Assembly (NCBI GenBank): GCA_963971285.1
Contig: OZ020248.1
Coordinates: 16,368,001-16,432,000 of the forward strand
DNA: 64,000 bases
Origin: Astropecten irregularis
Lineage: Eukaryota; Echinodermata; Asteroidea; Paxillosida; Astropectinidae
Direction: 5' to 3'
Position numbers and translations under genes: made by a program. This document shows, piece after piece, positions 22,601 to 30,957 of the stretch (positions within the stretch are counted from its first letter, which is position 1; every line of letters begins with the position of its first letter). The notes beneath the pieces were generated by a model. It was not told the origin of the DNA and made no database searches. It was given only the letters and a program-made list of their open reading frames with translations.

Positions 22601-23004
22601 ACATATTTCTTATAACCATGACAATAATAGCTCTTTAAACCATGACGATAGCTTTTTAAACCATGACGATTGCTTTTTAAACCATGACTATTATTCAACT
22701 TCTTATTATTCAACTTTAATTTATGGCTGTTGCTGATAGCAAGCACTGGTGCCTGGTTCTCAGCAACGTCCTCAAGCAAGAGTGCTTGAGTCACAAGCCC
22801 AGTGTGGACTTGAGTGGGAAAGGAAAGGAAAGAGGAATAGCCAGAAATAGAGTGAGAAACACAAGAGCTGAGCAAAGAAAGGCTAGAGAAGTCAGACACA
22901 AACATGTAAGTGTGAGAAAAAACAGACACTCCTCCAACGGGCCTCCTCATCCTCCGGAACTGCACTTCATCCTTCAACGTCTTAGATCTCTGGAACTTTG
23001 GCAT
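13690..23004 (-). CDS. Helentron-type Helitron polyprotein: PHD, C76-like, OTU, HUH Rep, Pif1 helicase, EEP nuclease
   Basis: One intronless frame of about 3,104 codons from the ATG at 23002-23004; the frame is open 13 codons further, across a predicted splice acceptor. Approximate residues, counted from 23043: Ser/His/Lys repeats 90-230; PHD finger 407-460; C76/UL36-like peptidase 665-850 with HQGNIRFG, GKQCVAMSL and FDSHSR; OTU peptidase 1008-1132 with RGDGNCFFRA and NEVHYDLV; basic KYxxDxxYR repeats 1180-1395; Cys-rich domain 1404-1630; Helitron-like N and Rep domain 1700-2120 with HUH motif SPHTHCLFW and a Tyr cluster YACAAYIVSYMSK; Pif1-like helicase 2430-2860 with GGAGTGKSH, IDEISMVD, GDFYQLPPV and VAISRVTSLNGL; EEP endonuclease 2900-3117 with TETW, IGDFNED and IDHVYV. 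By family knowledge Rep nicks and joins single strands and the helicase unwinds; the endonuclease and OTU mark the Helentron group. Oddity: the final EEP motif reads SYH rather than SDH. Peptidase roles are unknown. Confidence 0.93.
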   Translation of the reverse strand: MPKFQRSKTLKDEVQFRRMRRPVGGVSVFSHTYMFVSDFSSLSLLSSCVSHSISGYSSFLSFPTQVHTGLVTQALLLEDVAENQAPVLAISNSHKLKLNNKKLNNSHGLKSNRHGLKSYRHGLKSYYCHGYKKYVERTSYLEREMSHETNGEVKFETSHKTCHEEGCKSLESSHEVSSHEVSSHEVSNHEVSSHEVSSCGMMHMMGCVKRCKLRFRRSHDKSHMRRYNRGQDKCKNQVRGVFTIPLKQKCPRTLKREVRATCTCSYSWKCRQQRKNQKCQTTGYTVPKQVRMTRKARKHMMYNYRRNGKSIEQRMSKKDRQVHEEVMKSTFCHTRRCISKVIHVRQTVKGRRGMKKNVWKMSMKVMKGGKKRRTCVVREEKVKDLETESDNGNVCWLCDKSDGCAKRKIQCDKCCVWFHTTCTGILNIKEYLTGKTFTWVCCKCGHSNYSDSLFHNFGICTDENQFDMPDSAVDQCSGGPIDQVSDKENRRNDTPKTGNWYVKLSTGKQSIRQQSGGYFLRKRKTISPDTSSEKEKCTDNQSQPRECPKKCERRQSEKSLPHIDDTRQTESHSRNKDGTKNDVKTTGIRSVNNASKFNVTGIHTNTRRKRKVDADLKNKINEMQSDDVVKPAKMMCCKTVNSTKINDEAIDQSIVAQGSCHQGNIRFGRNIGKQCVAMSLSAIMKSQIKCMNNWGRNDMDNVLNTGNELYGFLQQSSTMNNDYLLINELPTDLNVYENNFNMNYAEPVVGTFNEQDSTLAEFNMISLKLAIEQSIQKYQACFICFHGNTFAVISHGGIYYVFDSHSRSVHGRQVQDGTSILQRSLTWQGVYRYCTELGHSMNLSDSEQFEITGVNICISHDISICSEQHVDNTEGACSSSCTQGVDTQCLNETMETNEIQNNKGIYGVKASTSHSVLSDSMHNIEFDPKLSGDKKSESDLEIIQVTEPVSLNFLPLTKNRKITLCQKFGLSKVRLNTDEISTRCENMGRPDSIRKIRGDGNCFFRAISCAISGTEENHRHVRTLTVNHLLKYADKFKCFLREGFSTVEDYVVRQRLFHNGTWATEVEIIAMADMLGVDLYTYSDANKWYLFSRSFTNTERLSDCGIYLYHRNEVHYDLVVNVHEHVTSNPGDNSENRNRDLLSEGTCTDPISNVHVNQSNTRREDTQMHFQQKRKRRKRVNVALKRKLDREKARERYNKTRNAQIVEENRAYREKKKIAKRQKYANCKEFRESVLEYDRKQYAENDGKKRKLLKEKYYKDSVYRERKVRSEKTKYHEDCSYRERKVNSTKARYYEDAAFRRKKINSAKNKYHSNRVYRNAVINSIKKKYWSNHVYRANLMKNLKCKYRHDADYRKKMKQRVLRQRRIKAQQARNMRNVIRKWKNEVSTGPEYVCVVCCKLLFKKQVIRCNKDKYSNISCISDKYLHKCICSKQCGNECVVSKSSRSRLWICYTCHRTLLQKKVPVEACTNNLQVIDIPQELNCLNILEEHLIAINIPFMKMVALPKGGQNGIHGPVVCVPSNITDTVTALPRCKNENQLIRIKLKRRLTYKGHYQYQFVTKEHVETALSYLKQNNAWYKDIEINCNWNDPLLDEHDEEHEDDLVHESDEPSVSDEETDEDRLCGIPLDTCLQPIDIGQEVLDQYFDDVLCVAPCEGNNPVRVLMEKGNEAKCFPALFPAGSPIFDDKRDGKLTRLRYFHNRLMNADNRFAKCTQYIFYAQYLSEIEKVMSGVSIAMRQSSGKMHYGQSVNSSMIKNRDQLNDILLSDSGYKFLKPIRGTPSYWQSTQRDVMAMIRQLGIPTWFCSFSAADMRWPEVINTILRQQGDFRKIEDLDWNDKCTVLRSNPVTVARMFENRFHTFLKDVIMSSAAPIGKVKDYFYRVEFQQRGSPHTHCLFWIENAPKLEKDDDADVIKFINKYISCKLPTQEEDEELNEIISQVQRHSRKHTKSCKKKGSECRFNFPRPPSNRTFIASRDPADECNDKDSEVDENNHEESTSISNDEKKRTAAKELLQSVWNAIQDEKNQHMSTSELFQSINITQTDFEKANDVLSKKPTIVLKREPQDVWVNLYNPDLIRAWNANMDIQYITDAYACAAYIVSYMSKSERELGQLLAHAQSEAKKGNLDARQSMKEIGCVYLHNRELSAQEAVFRVCGLRLKEGSRKVEFIPVGENPVRMSLPLSVIQNKCEDDADIFMTNKIDRYKARPDGDEFNQMCLAKFCSEYRIIYNADTSNISSRKSSVYALKHGLGHIQKRTRTEPAVIRYPRFSVTKYPEKYYHSILQLFLPYRLDAQLKPPQFDNYEQFYKSGSVFLKNQMKSVSVVVESNRSKYEKNAEALEAAKQYVEKHGMQEDAWALISPISEQERLECEAEREPVLSEDDDLNIPDLQSDKKDRVCNIEPHSVTISKQDALSLLRSLNVQQREVFNKIRDWCLQKVQGKNPEPFHVFITGGAGTGKSHLIKSIHYEATRLFTRMVHNPDNVSVMITAPTGVAAFNINGSTIHSALSIPTDARLPYQPLGEDKLNTLRNELQDLQIVVIDEISMVDHKMLCYIHGRLRQIKQTRDLKPFGKVSILAVGDFYQLPPVKGKSLYQRDITVDLWNDCFKKVELKEIMRQKDDMQFAETLNRIRVRAKQDKLLDEDVALLQSRETGEEWDDALHIFPCNKQVDEYNRKILFAKCSDYFCVLANDFQKDSHKTARVKIPNKSIRTTLAESFWVGTGARVMLTKNLDVSDGLVNGVLGTVCEIILSHDESTPEYIHIIFDSKSVGSKVKRKSATNDGFIRIEREEEHISKQWIRRQFPLKLAWACTVHKVQGVTTDKAVVSLERTFSPGQAYVAISRVTSLNGLVIEGFNEKFIYCNKAVKDSLSNMMEFIEESNVRTLPPNGTVIMMHNIQGLKEHFQELKCNIDMVTSDFICLTETWSENEFDCETELSDFKCYHQVRSASYNNSCSVTHMLSKQCHGGVAVYGRRNKTFSRLILPVYNLEYIALQIICEMSFSLVTIYRPASYSMVEFIANLNDLLNELHNVSNRCIVIGDFNEDILKQHSQIEKLMCEHGYKQCVTDATTENGTLIDHVYVRNIESVCATVIPTYYSYHEGVCISM

Positions 23005-23457
23005 TTTGTCCTGAAAACAAATTGAAAAGAAAAAAAAACACATTAAACATCAGTAGACAGACAACACATTAAAGGGATGTTTTCCTAACCCACACTATTT
23101 ACACTGTAGCAAGATGGCCCATTCATTGAGGGTTGTCTTTTATATTATTTTTAATCATTCATGTTTTTTAGGTTCAACTGCATCAGTCAGTGATTTGTTC
23201 TTTTTCTTTAAATGACTTCAGTGTTTCGGTTGTCTGAATATCAATTAATGTCAGTTCCCGTTCTGGTTTGTTTGAAAGTGTTTTTATACAAAATAAGCCA
23301 GACCCCTTTGGGAGATTCCTGAAGTTTGTTGCTACAATGATTAAATTGATCCTTCGGATATAGCAGCATACAGTAATGTCTCCTTTCATAGCTTCTGACT
23401 GAAAACCAAAAAAAAGTACAATTTAAGACACTGAGAATGTAGGGCTGGAAAATGCGG

Positions 23458-23512
23458 GACAGTCGAGTGCTGGTTCAGTAACCGGGAGGTTGCAGGTTCA
23501 AGTCCTCCTTCA
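23458..23512 (+). repeat. tRNA-like SINE fragment, right copy
   Basis: Counterpart of the fragment at 1827-1885: TTCAGTAACCGGGAGG, then the B-box-like GGTTCAAGTCC. It lacks the captured OTU piece that precedes the left copy. Confidence 0.4.
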
Positions 23513-24449
23513 GTCAACCTTCTTCGGTCTTCTTGACTTGAGCAAATCCCGTCAACTTCCGAGGCCTTGCGTAGTTGTTTATTTCAAAGCATATTCATAT
23601 ACTATCTTGTTCAAGGTTTTTCATAATAATTGTTAACAAGTTACAAAGACACCGTTTGATTACCTCTATACTGAAATGCTATTCAAGTGACATACACAAG
23701 AGACATAAATGTCCAAATATAGTATAAAGGGCAGATATTACTTAAAAGCAGCAAAACATAATCAGAACAAAAATAATAACTTTTGTGTACTCGAAAAGTG
23801 CAAAAAAAGTATTAAAAAGAAATCATCATGATTTTCATAATTGTCTTATTGCGAATATTGGCATTGACAGACTCATAACAAATCAATAACAGAAATATAA
23901 ACCATTCACTAAAACTCCTTCAATTTACATAAAATGTTGAATATGATTCAAACACAAGTAAGATCACTTACATTCAATTCCTAACTTTTTGTTTGCAATG
24001 TGAAGCCACTGGTTATAAACCCAACAGTCAAAATTATGCTACTTTGGACTACAGCACAATATTGTACATGTATGTAGGACATAATGTTTATGTAAACAAA
24101 AAAAGGAAAAAATTAATATAAGCAGACGTCCCCAAGAATCAATCAAAATACCTTCATAAGTTCATATCAGAATCATGGAAAAAAAAAACATTCTGAAATA
24201 CTATTGTTGCCCCAGCACTGCCACTACTATTACTTTTAGTAATGCAGTAGGATCAACTGAAAAAGTCTGAATTATACAATGGAGTATTTCCTCCGACAAC
24301 GATTAATTTATACTGAACATCATTAATAATAAAACAATTTGTTATTATCCATGTTTAATTTTCATCAAATAAATGAATTGCTAGGCCCCCTATGGATAGA
24401 TCCTAAATAAAGCAAAACTATACAAGATAATACAACCTACTCAACATAG

Positions 24450-25695
24450 GGGGTTCCTGAAGTTTAGTAGTTTTAGTACACTCGGGTTAGCTAGTACCTA
24501 CTTCTAGATTTAGAAGGCTACTCCGTGAGCCTTCTAGCACTCTTACTTTTCGGGGTGCCGTAACGCTATGGGTTTTGAAAACAACAATTGATAGATGAAA
24601 TTTTGTTGAAACATTGCAGCACCTACCGCCACTCCTAGATCGTGAATTCCCCTAAATCATTTTTTTTCTTGATCCTCATACATCCGTTATGCTTGTGCAG
24701 TCTCATTTTCGCAATTGACCCACAACTTTTCGAGAAAAAAAATCGACTTTCTGCGCCACTCCACTCGAGGAAAGATTTCTGTTTTCGAGTTCATTCATAC
24801 ATTTTTTTACTATGGGCCACAACATTTTTGTATAGGGGTGTGCACATTGAAGAAGACATGAAAATCATGCATGCCACATGCACACCACACAGCAAGCAGG
24901 AGCCAGCCACAATAAAAAAAAAAAAAAAAAAGCTTGAACAACTGGTATCCATGCACATAAGAGCCATTTCAATGCATGCATCAACCGGGGAACCAGTGAA
25001 GTCAAGTTAATTGCACCCCTTCAGAAAATGGTAGATCCAATAATGCGCATGCGGACTAGACAACTTTAAGCAGCAGGTAAACTTCGACATTTCGGCAAGC
25101 GGAGTGACACAGAAAATCAATTTTTTTCTCGAAAAGTTGTGGGTCAATTGCAAAAATGAGACTGCACAAGCATAACGGATGTATGAGGATCAGTAAAAAA
25201 AATAATTAATGGGAATTAACGATCTAGGAGTGGCGGTAGGTGCTGCAATGTTTCACCAAAATTTCATCTATCAATTGTTGTTTTCAAAACCCATAGCGTT
25301 ACGGCACCCCGAAAAGTAAGAGTGCTAGAAGGCTCACGGAGTAGCCTTCTAAATCTAGAAGTAGCTAGTACCCAGCTTCTACTCACCTAAATTCTAGGTA
25401 AGAAGAAGCTGGGTACCAGTCTACCTGAGTGTACTAAACTGTGGGCCTTTACGAAATGGGGCTTGAGGCTAGGCTTGGCAATTGTTTTTCTACTGCCATT
25501 TTGTGTCCTAAATGAAATGAAGGGCTTGAGATACATGGCAAAGCTGGAGCCTTTCCCCAGCTTCATCATGTGGCCCAATCCCTTCATTTCATTTTGTGGG
25601 CTTCAAATGGCAGTAGTGAAATAAGTCCCAAGCCTAGCCTCAAGCCTAATTTCGTAAAGGCCCCTAGCCTGAGTGTACTTAACTTCAGGAACCCC
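24450..25695. mobile_element. Compound foldback MITE with 8-bp target duplication
   Basis: Ends GGGGTTCCTGAAGTT and AACTTCAGGAACCCC are perfect inverted repeats flanked by the 8-bp duplication CAACATAG (24442-24449 and 25696-25703). The left Helentron has the corresponding unfilled site near 2758-2775. Most of the interior is a second, larger inverted repeat (roughly 24475-24765 against 25095-25375), including GGGGTGCCGTAACGCTATGG and CACCTACCGCCACTCCTAGA. No transposase is encoded. An 8-bp duplication fits hAT- or P-like insertion, but the ends do not match a family I recognise. Confidence 0.8.
25440..25668. mobile_element. Nested inverted-repeat element within the MITE
   Basis: GGGCCTTTACGAAAT...GGCTTGAGGCTAGGCTTGG on the left faces CCAAGCCTAGCCTCAAGCC...ATTTCGTAAAGGCCC on the right. 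A short direct repeat CCTGAGTGTACT (near 25424 and 25670) lies on either side. A second inner inverted repeat involves GAAATGAAGGG and GGCAGTAG. Confidence 0.6.
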
Positions 25696-26296
25696 CAACA
25701 TAGGCATAGCTTTACATGTTCACATAGGCCTAGTAAGTAGTACAAAGTGCAACAGAACCACAACAAGAAGAGATTTACACAGCACAGGTTGAATAGTAAC
25801 AACAATGCAATGCCTAACGTTACCCCGGCCATGCACATGAACGAAAGAACACCCTTCCCTTCGGTTTGTTTCAAATTATTTGTAAACCGAATTCCTCTTC
25901 AAACATATTATGGCAATCGCAACAGACGCTAGTTTATAAAGACTTAGATGGTACATGTACCTCGCACTACTCACTGAAATATACACAAAAACAAACATTT
26001 TTATTTCATAAAGCAACATTTCAACCTACTTACTTCGCGTGGTGAAAAAACACTGTGTTGTCATGAATAGATTGTTCTCCTCCAAGCTGTAGCTAGTAAA
26101 CACTCTCATTGAGACAGGATACACGACCAAAATGTAAGCCCGTGTCCCAATTATCTGGCTGCGGCTGCAAATTACGTACTTACATATGGCAGCCACTAGC
26201 CATTGACTGCAGCCGTCGGAACGCGGCCTAAGACATGCGCAGAACGGTGGTTGTTGTACGGAAGCCGAATTATGCCAGATGATCTCTCAAGTTTTG

Positions 26297-26303
26297 TTTT
26301 ATA
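26297..26303 (-). promoter_or_regulatory. TATA box, right Helentron
   Basis: TATAAAA on the minus strand in the same context as in the left copy (CG-rich upstream, CAAAACTTGAGAGATCA downstream). The inferred non-coding exon runs from about 26270 to 26034, where the GTAAGT donor lies. Confidence 0.45.
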
Positions 26304-26409
26304 CATCGCGCGCGTGCATATATTTTTTATGCATAATATCTGTCCGCCGCAAAAGTCGCTATCAGATGAATGCATTTTTCTAGGCTAAACGCATACGATT
26401 TTTGAATTA

Positions 26410-26646
26410 GCTCCTCATTCAAAAGTGGTAAGAGCTAGGATCATTCATGATTCTTTCGCCAAAAGTCAATGTTAGGCAAGGTCTTTCCTTCAGTGACACA
26501 AACACAACCAAATTACGTGACTAAGATTAAAGGTGATAAAGCTTTATATCTTAATCAAATGTCTTTGTGTGTATAAGGTTGTGACGATTTTTTATATCAT
26601 AAGCGGAAAAGCCCTGTGTTCTGTTTTCAACAGACACAACCTCTAG
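26410..26646 (+). repeat. Family A element, 3' end beside the Helentron
   Basis: Starts with TAGCTCCTCATTCAAAAGTG and ends with AAGCGGAAAAGCC, a hairpin TGTTCTGTTTTCAACAGACA and CTAG at 26643-26646. The left copy has the same join at 3436, so this family A piece is part of the duplicated unit. Confidence 0.6.
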
Positions 26647-27534
26647 TTTTTTTTTCTTCTTCTTCCTGTCGCCTGAGTTACCATAGACTTTTTCTCGGTG
26701 GCACTTTGGCTACTTTTAAACTGCCGATTTTAACCAAACTTGGTCTGAAGGAAGTCCGTATGGGGCAGTTGTCTCCCGAAACTTTTCGTCATCGTGACGT
26801 CATCAGGTGTCATGTGACAAGCGATTTTAATTTAATAATCAAAATCTTTAAAAATCAATAAAAAATCAACGGTTTGAGATATAAAGTTGATTCCTTCACC
26901 AAAAGTGTTTGTTGGGCAGGGTCTTTCATTATGACACATTGCTTGACCTCTGTGACCTCTACTTCCGGTCAAACAGGAAGTAGCCCCTCATTTAAAAGTG
27001 GTAAGAGCTAGGATTATGATTCTTTCACCAAATATCAATGTTAGGCAAGGTCTTTCTTTGTGACACATTGCTTGACCTCTGTGACCTCTACTTCCGGTCA
27101 AACAGGAAGTAGCTCCTCATTTAAAAGTGGTAAGAGCTACGATTATTATTCTTTCACCAAATATCAATGTTAGGCAAGGTCTTTTTTTGTGACACATTGC
27201 TTGACTTCTGTGACCTCTTCTTCCGGTCTAACCGGAAGTAGCTCCTCATTTAAAAGTGGTAAAAGCTAGGATCATGATTCTTTCACCAAAAGTCCATGTT
27301 AGGTAGGGTCTTTCTTTGAGACACATTGCTTGACCTCTGTGACCTCTTCTTCCGGCCAAGCAGGAAGTAGCTCCTAATTATAAAGTGGGAAGAGCTAGGA
27401 TCATGATTTTTTTTTCCATTTGTCCCATTAAGGGATCCCTTTCTTTGTATAGCATATTATATATCTGTATATCAATTTAAAATACCATATGCGGAAAAGC
27501 CTTATGCGCTGTTTCTAACAGCCATAAACTCTAG
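26647..27534 (+). repeat. Family A element, complete-looking unit
   Basis: Pyrimidine-rich start, CRE-bearing head, four ~130-bp repeats with TGACCTCTGTGACCTCT or a close variant, and a tail with GCGGAAAAGCC, hairpin and CTAG at 27531-27534. Directly follows another CTAG end, so the elements lie head to tail. Confidence 0.6.
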
Positions 27535-28977
27535 TTTCTTCTTACTCTTCTTCAGCCAAATTTCGTATAGACTTTGTACAGGGGCATTCTACACGCCACT
27601 TTGGTCACTTTTAAACAGTCGATCTTAACCAAACTTGGTATGAAGGAAGTCCATATAGGGTAGTTGTCTCCCGAAACTTTTCGTCATCATGACGTCTTCA
27701 GGTGTCACGTGACAGTGTCTTAAAGGGGCAAACTTCAGACATCAATTATGAACGAACCCTAAGTTTGATTGAGTTGAAACTTGGTATGTATCTAAGTCGG
27801 GAAGTGTTATATCGAAACATTTCAATGACGTCATCATGACGTCATCAGGTGTCACGTGACAGTGTCTTAAAGGGGCAAACTTAATACATCAATTATGAAC
27901 GAACCCTAAGTTTGATTGAGTTGAAACTTGGTATGTATCTAAGTCGGGAAGTGTTATATCGAAAAATTTCAATGAAGTCATCATGACGTCATTCTCTGAT
28001 TTTTTATGATTTATTGAAATGTTGGGTTATTAAAGTTCTTTTAACGATATCAAGTAAACAAAACAAGATATCTTTGAATTTCTTTTTGATAATTATTAAG
28101 CATACACCATAGATGAAAACTACATAGACAAAAAATCGGTGACGTCATCATGACGTCATAAAAATTGCATTTTTTATAACACACAGTAGGAACGGCCGAT
28201 CGCCTAGAAAATTGGTAGGTTGGGGAAATGGAAGTTGCGGATCGTAATCATGAAGTTACGTCACGACGGCGTCATCACTTGAATTTTTATGATTTTTAAA
28301 ATCTTTCTCACGCTAGCCCAATGACTTGTACAGAGCTCTGTACGTGAAAATATTGGTCATAAAATGAAACATACGATTTAAACACCATTCATGCCAGGCG
28401 CGCGAAAGGTTGTTTGCCTACTTTATATATGCCGTGTTCTCCTTTTTTTCCTTATCATAGTTGCCTATAGCGTAAATGCTGTTTTTGACAAGACAACCAC
28501 GCACTCGCAACAATCTACTTAGACCGTTTTCAGTAATGCATGAATCGGTAATCCGAGCAGACGGTTTTGAATGGCGCCCTCTTTTGATTAAACAAAGTAC
28601 ATAGTTGCTTGTTTTGATCAAAAGAGGGCGCCATTCAAAACCGTCTGCTCGGATGACTGTTATTCGTTAGGCCATGCCAGGGGTGCTTTGTTTTCAGACA
28701 GCAGTGTTTACCCGTTTGCATCTATATGGCACACAGTCGCACTTAGTTTTATAAAACCACTTTATGTGGCCAAGACACGTGACGTAAGATTAAAGGTGCA
28801 CACTTCAAAACTCCAAAAGTGATTTGTTTAACTCAAGTTTTCTACATTTAGATACGGTCACTTTTAAACCATCTGTCTCAATCAAACAAAATAAGTGATG
28901 TGTTTTAATTGGAGAAATATTTTATATCATTATGCGGAAAAGCCATGTGTTCTGTTTTAAACAGACACAACCTCTAG
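27535..28977 (+). repeat. Family A-related element with duplicated CRE block
   Basis: Same head as other family A copies, then two ~120-bp repeats (TGTCACGTGACAGTGTCTTA..., GTATGTATCTAAGTCGGGAA) with several TGACGTCA motifs, a 1-kb non-coding middle holding a separate hairpin element, and a tail with GCGGAAAAGCC, hairpin and CTAG at 28974-28977. Confidence 0.5.
28556..28656. mobile_element. Small hairpin MITE
   Basis: Near-perfect inverted repeat of about 40 bp per arm: GAGCAGACGGTTTTGAATGG...CTCTTTTGATTAAACAA facing its complement, with a loop of about 20 bases. No coding capacity. Confidence 0.75.
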
Positions 28978-30701
28978 TTATTTATTGATGGCTTTTCCGA
29001 TTTTAATCATGACGTCATCTTCTGATTTTCTTATGATTTTATTGAAGTTGTTGGTTATTGAACTTCTTTTAACGATATCTAGTGAACGAAAAAAGATATG
29101 TTTGAACACTACATAGACAAAAATACTGTGATGTCATCATGACGTCATCAAAAGGGACGTAAAGAACACACATACAAGATAATAGCCGATCGCTTCGGAA
29201 TTTGGTGGGTTGGACGGATATAGGTTGGAGATTAAAATTATGAAGTTACGTGAGGATTACGTCTTCCCTTGATTTGTTATTAATTTTTCAATATGCCATG
29301 CAAACCCTATTGACGCAGTACATGCAGTAAATGGGGCGCGGACATTGTATAGTATAATAGCCAGGTTTCGTTCTTAATAGCACTTTTAATCAGTTTGTGT
29401 ACTTATCTACTTAAGCCATCATTAACTTATTGCTTGCTTCAGTGCTGATGTGATGACAAGAGACTCTGATTAGTATCAGATGGAAGTCACTGCAAGGTGA
29501 TTTAAATGTGTTTCATACTGAGTGATTGTCTCAGTGGAAACACATGAAAGCAAGGCCAAGTATGGTTTAGAGCGTGGGTGTGAAGCGAACATTTACGTCA
29601 TCAAGACGTCATCACTTGATTTTATATGAATTTTAAAATATTTCTCACACTAGCCCGTTAACTCTGTACACATACATGTATGTATTACATGAAAATATGG
29701 TCATGTACAAAACATATGATGATCGATTGACTCAATTCCCCATACACTATGTACGTTCGTAATTCACTGTGTATAACATACATGTACATGTAATGTCTGA
29801 TTGTGTGACTCAAAACTTCGTTTACATATTAATCTGAATCGAAACGCTATCAATGTATGTTGCGGAGTATTGTACGTCATTGTGTCCAATGACAATGTGT
29901 TCCCTAATCCCCGCATCTGAATGGGTTAAAATGTAGTTTTTATGTTCAGATATGGTCATCTTTAAACCATAAAACAAATAAAATAAGTGATGTGTATTAA
30001 TTCGAGATATATTCTATATCATATGCGGAAAAGCCTTGTGTTCTGTTTTCAACAGACATAATAGTCTTCTTCTTCTTCTTCTTCTCCTCCTCAAGTCTAT
30101 GGGAATTTGTACACGATTTTTCTACGCTCCACTTTGGTCACTTTAAACAGTCAATCTTAACCAATCTTAGTCTAAACAAAGTCCATATATAGTAGATGTA
30201 CGCCGCAAATTTACGTCATCGTGACGTCATCAGGTGTCAAATTACAAGCAATTTGAATATATTAATCACAATCTTTAAAAATCAACAAAAAAATAAACGA
30301 TTTGAGATATTAATTTGATTTGTTCACGAAAAGTTAATGTTAGGTAAGGTTTTCCTATTTGACACATTACTTGACCTCTGTGACCTCTACTTCCGGTCAA
30401 AAAGTAAGTAGCTCCTCATTTAAAAGTGGTAAGAGCTATGATCATGATTCTTTTACCAAAAGTCAATGTTAGGCAAGGTTACTCTTTGTGACACAATTCT
30501 AATTGACAAGCAATGTGTTCCATAAACCCTGCAACAAATGGTTTAAACTTTAGTTTTCTACATTGAAATATGGATACTTTTAAACCATTACGTCTTAATC
30601 AAACAAAATAAGTGATGTGTATTACATGTGTAATTCAAGATATATTCTATATCACATGCGGACAAGCCATGTGTTCTGTTTTCAACAGACACAATTTCTA
30701 G
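28978..30701 (+). repeat. Family A-related mosaic
   Basis: Begins with a GGCTTTTCCGATTTT remnant of the 5' hairpin after CTAG. It contains TGACGTCA blocks, a decayed 3' end at about 30025-30062 (GCGGAAAAGCC, hairpin, no CTAG) and a second element with one DR3/ETS repeat ending in CTAG at 30698-30701. Part of it (29.4-29.86 kb) is repeated at 50.05-50.69 kb. Confidence 0.45.
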
Positions 30702-30957
30702 TTTTCACAGATTTACCTATGACTTACAGGGTATAAATATGGTGATGGTAGAAACATACTATTCAAATGTTTCTACCTAAAATGCTGTAATTATCGAAAA
30801 AAAAAAGTTAGACCAATTATAAAACAATTTTGATATTTTAATTAAAGATCAAAAAACGATGAAAAGATTAAAAAGAAATACTGTTGGCGTTTTTCAACGA
30901 TTTCTCAAGAAGTGGGCACCCTACGGGACTGGAAATTTCACAGATGACTGCCATTGT
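30702..30957 (+). repeat. Segment shared with 51.41-51.67 kb (TTAA MITE-derived)
   Basis: TTTCACAGATTTACCTATGA...ACTTACAGGGTATAAATATG through GGACTGG...TTTCACAGATGACTG is almost identical to 51413-51672. Internal phrases match the TTAA MITE family. Confidence 0.7.

Larger units (their letters stand above)
23011..26033 (-). other. Predicted 5'-leader intron of right Helentron
   Basis: Donor GTAAGT at 26028-26033 and acceptor TTTTCAG ending at 23011, matching the left copy. The 3.0-kb length against 1.7 kb is mostly due to the MITE at 24450-25695. A SINE-like B-box fragment lies at about 23458-23512. Predicted from sequence only. Confidence 0.5.

Noticed and set aside
14624-23025. Numerous plus-strand frames opposite the Helentron.
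   Set aside because: Antisense shadows of the long coding frame; none has domain signatures.
23005-23043. Helentron start at the first in-frame ATG (23041-23043).
   Set aside because: The 13 extra codons lie on a pyrimidine tract ending CAG, typical of a splice acceptor, in both copies.
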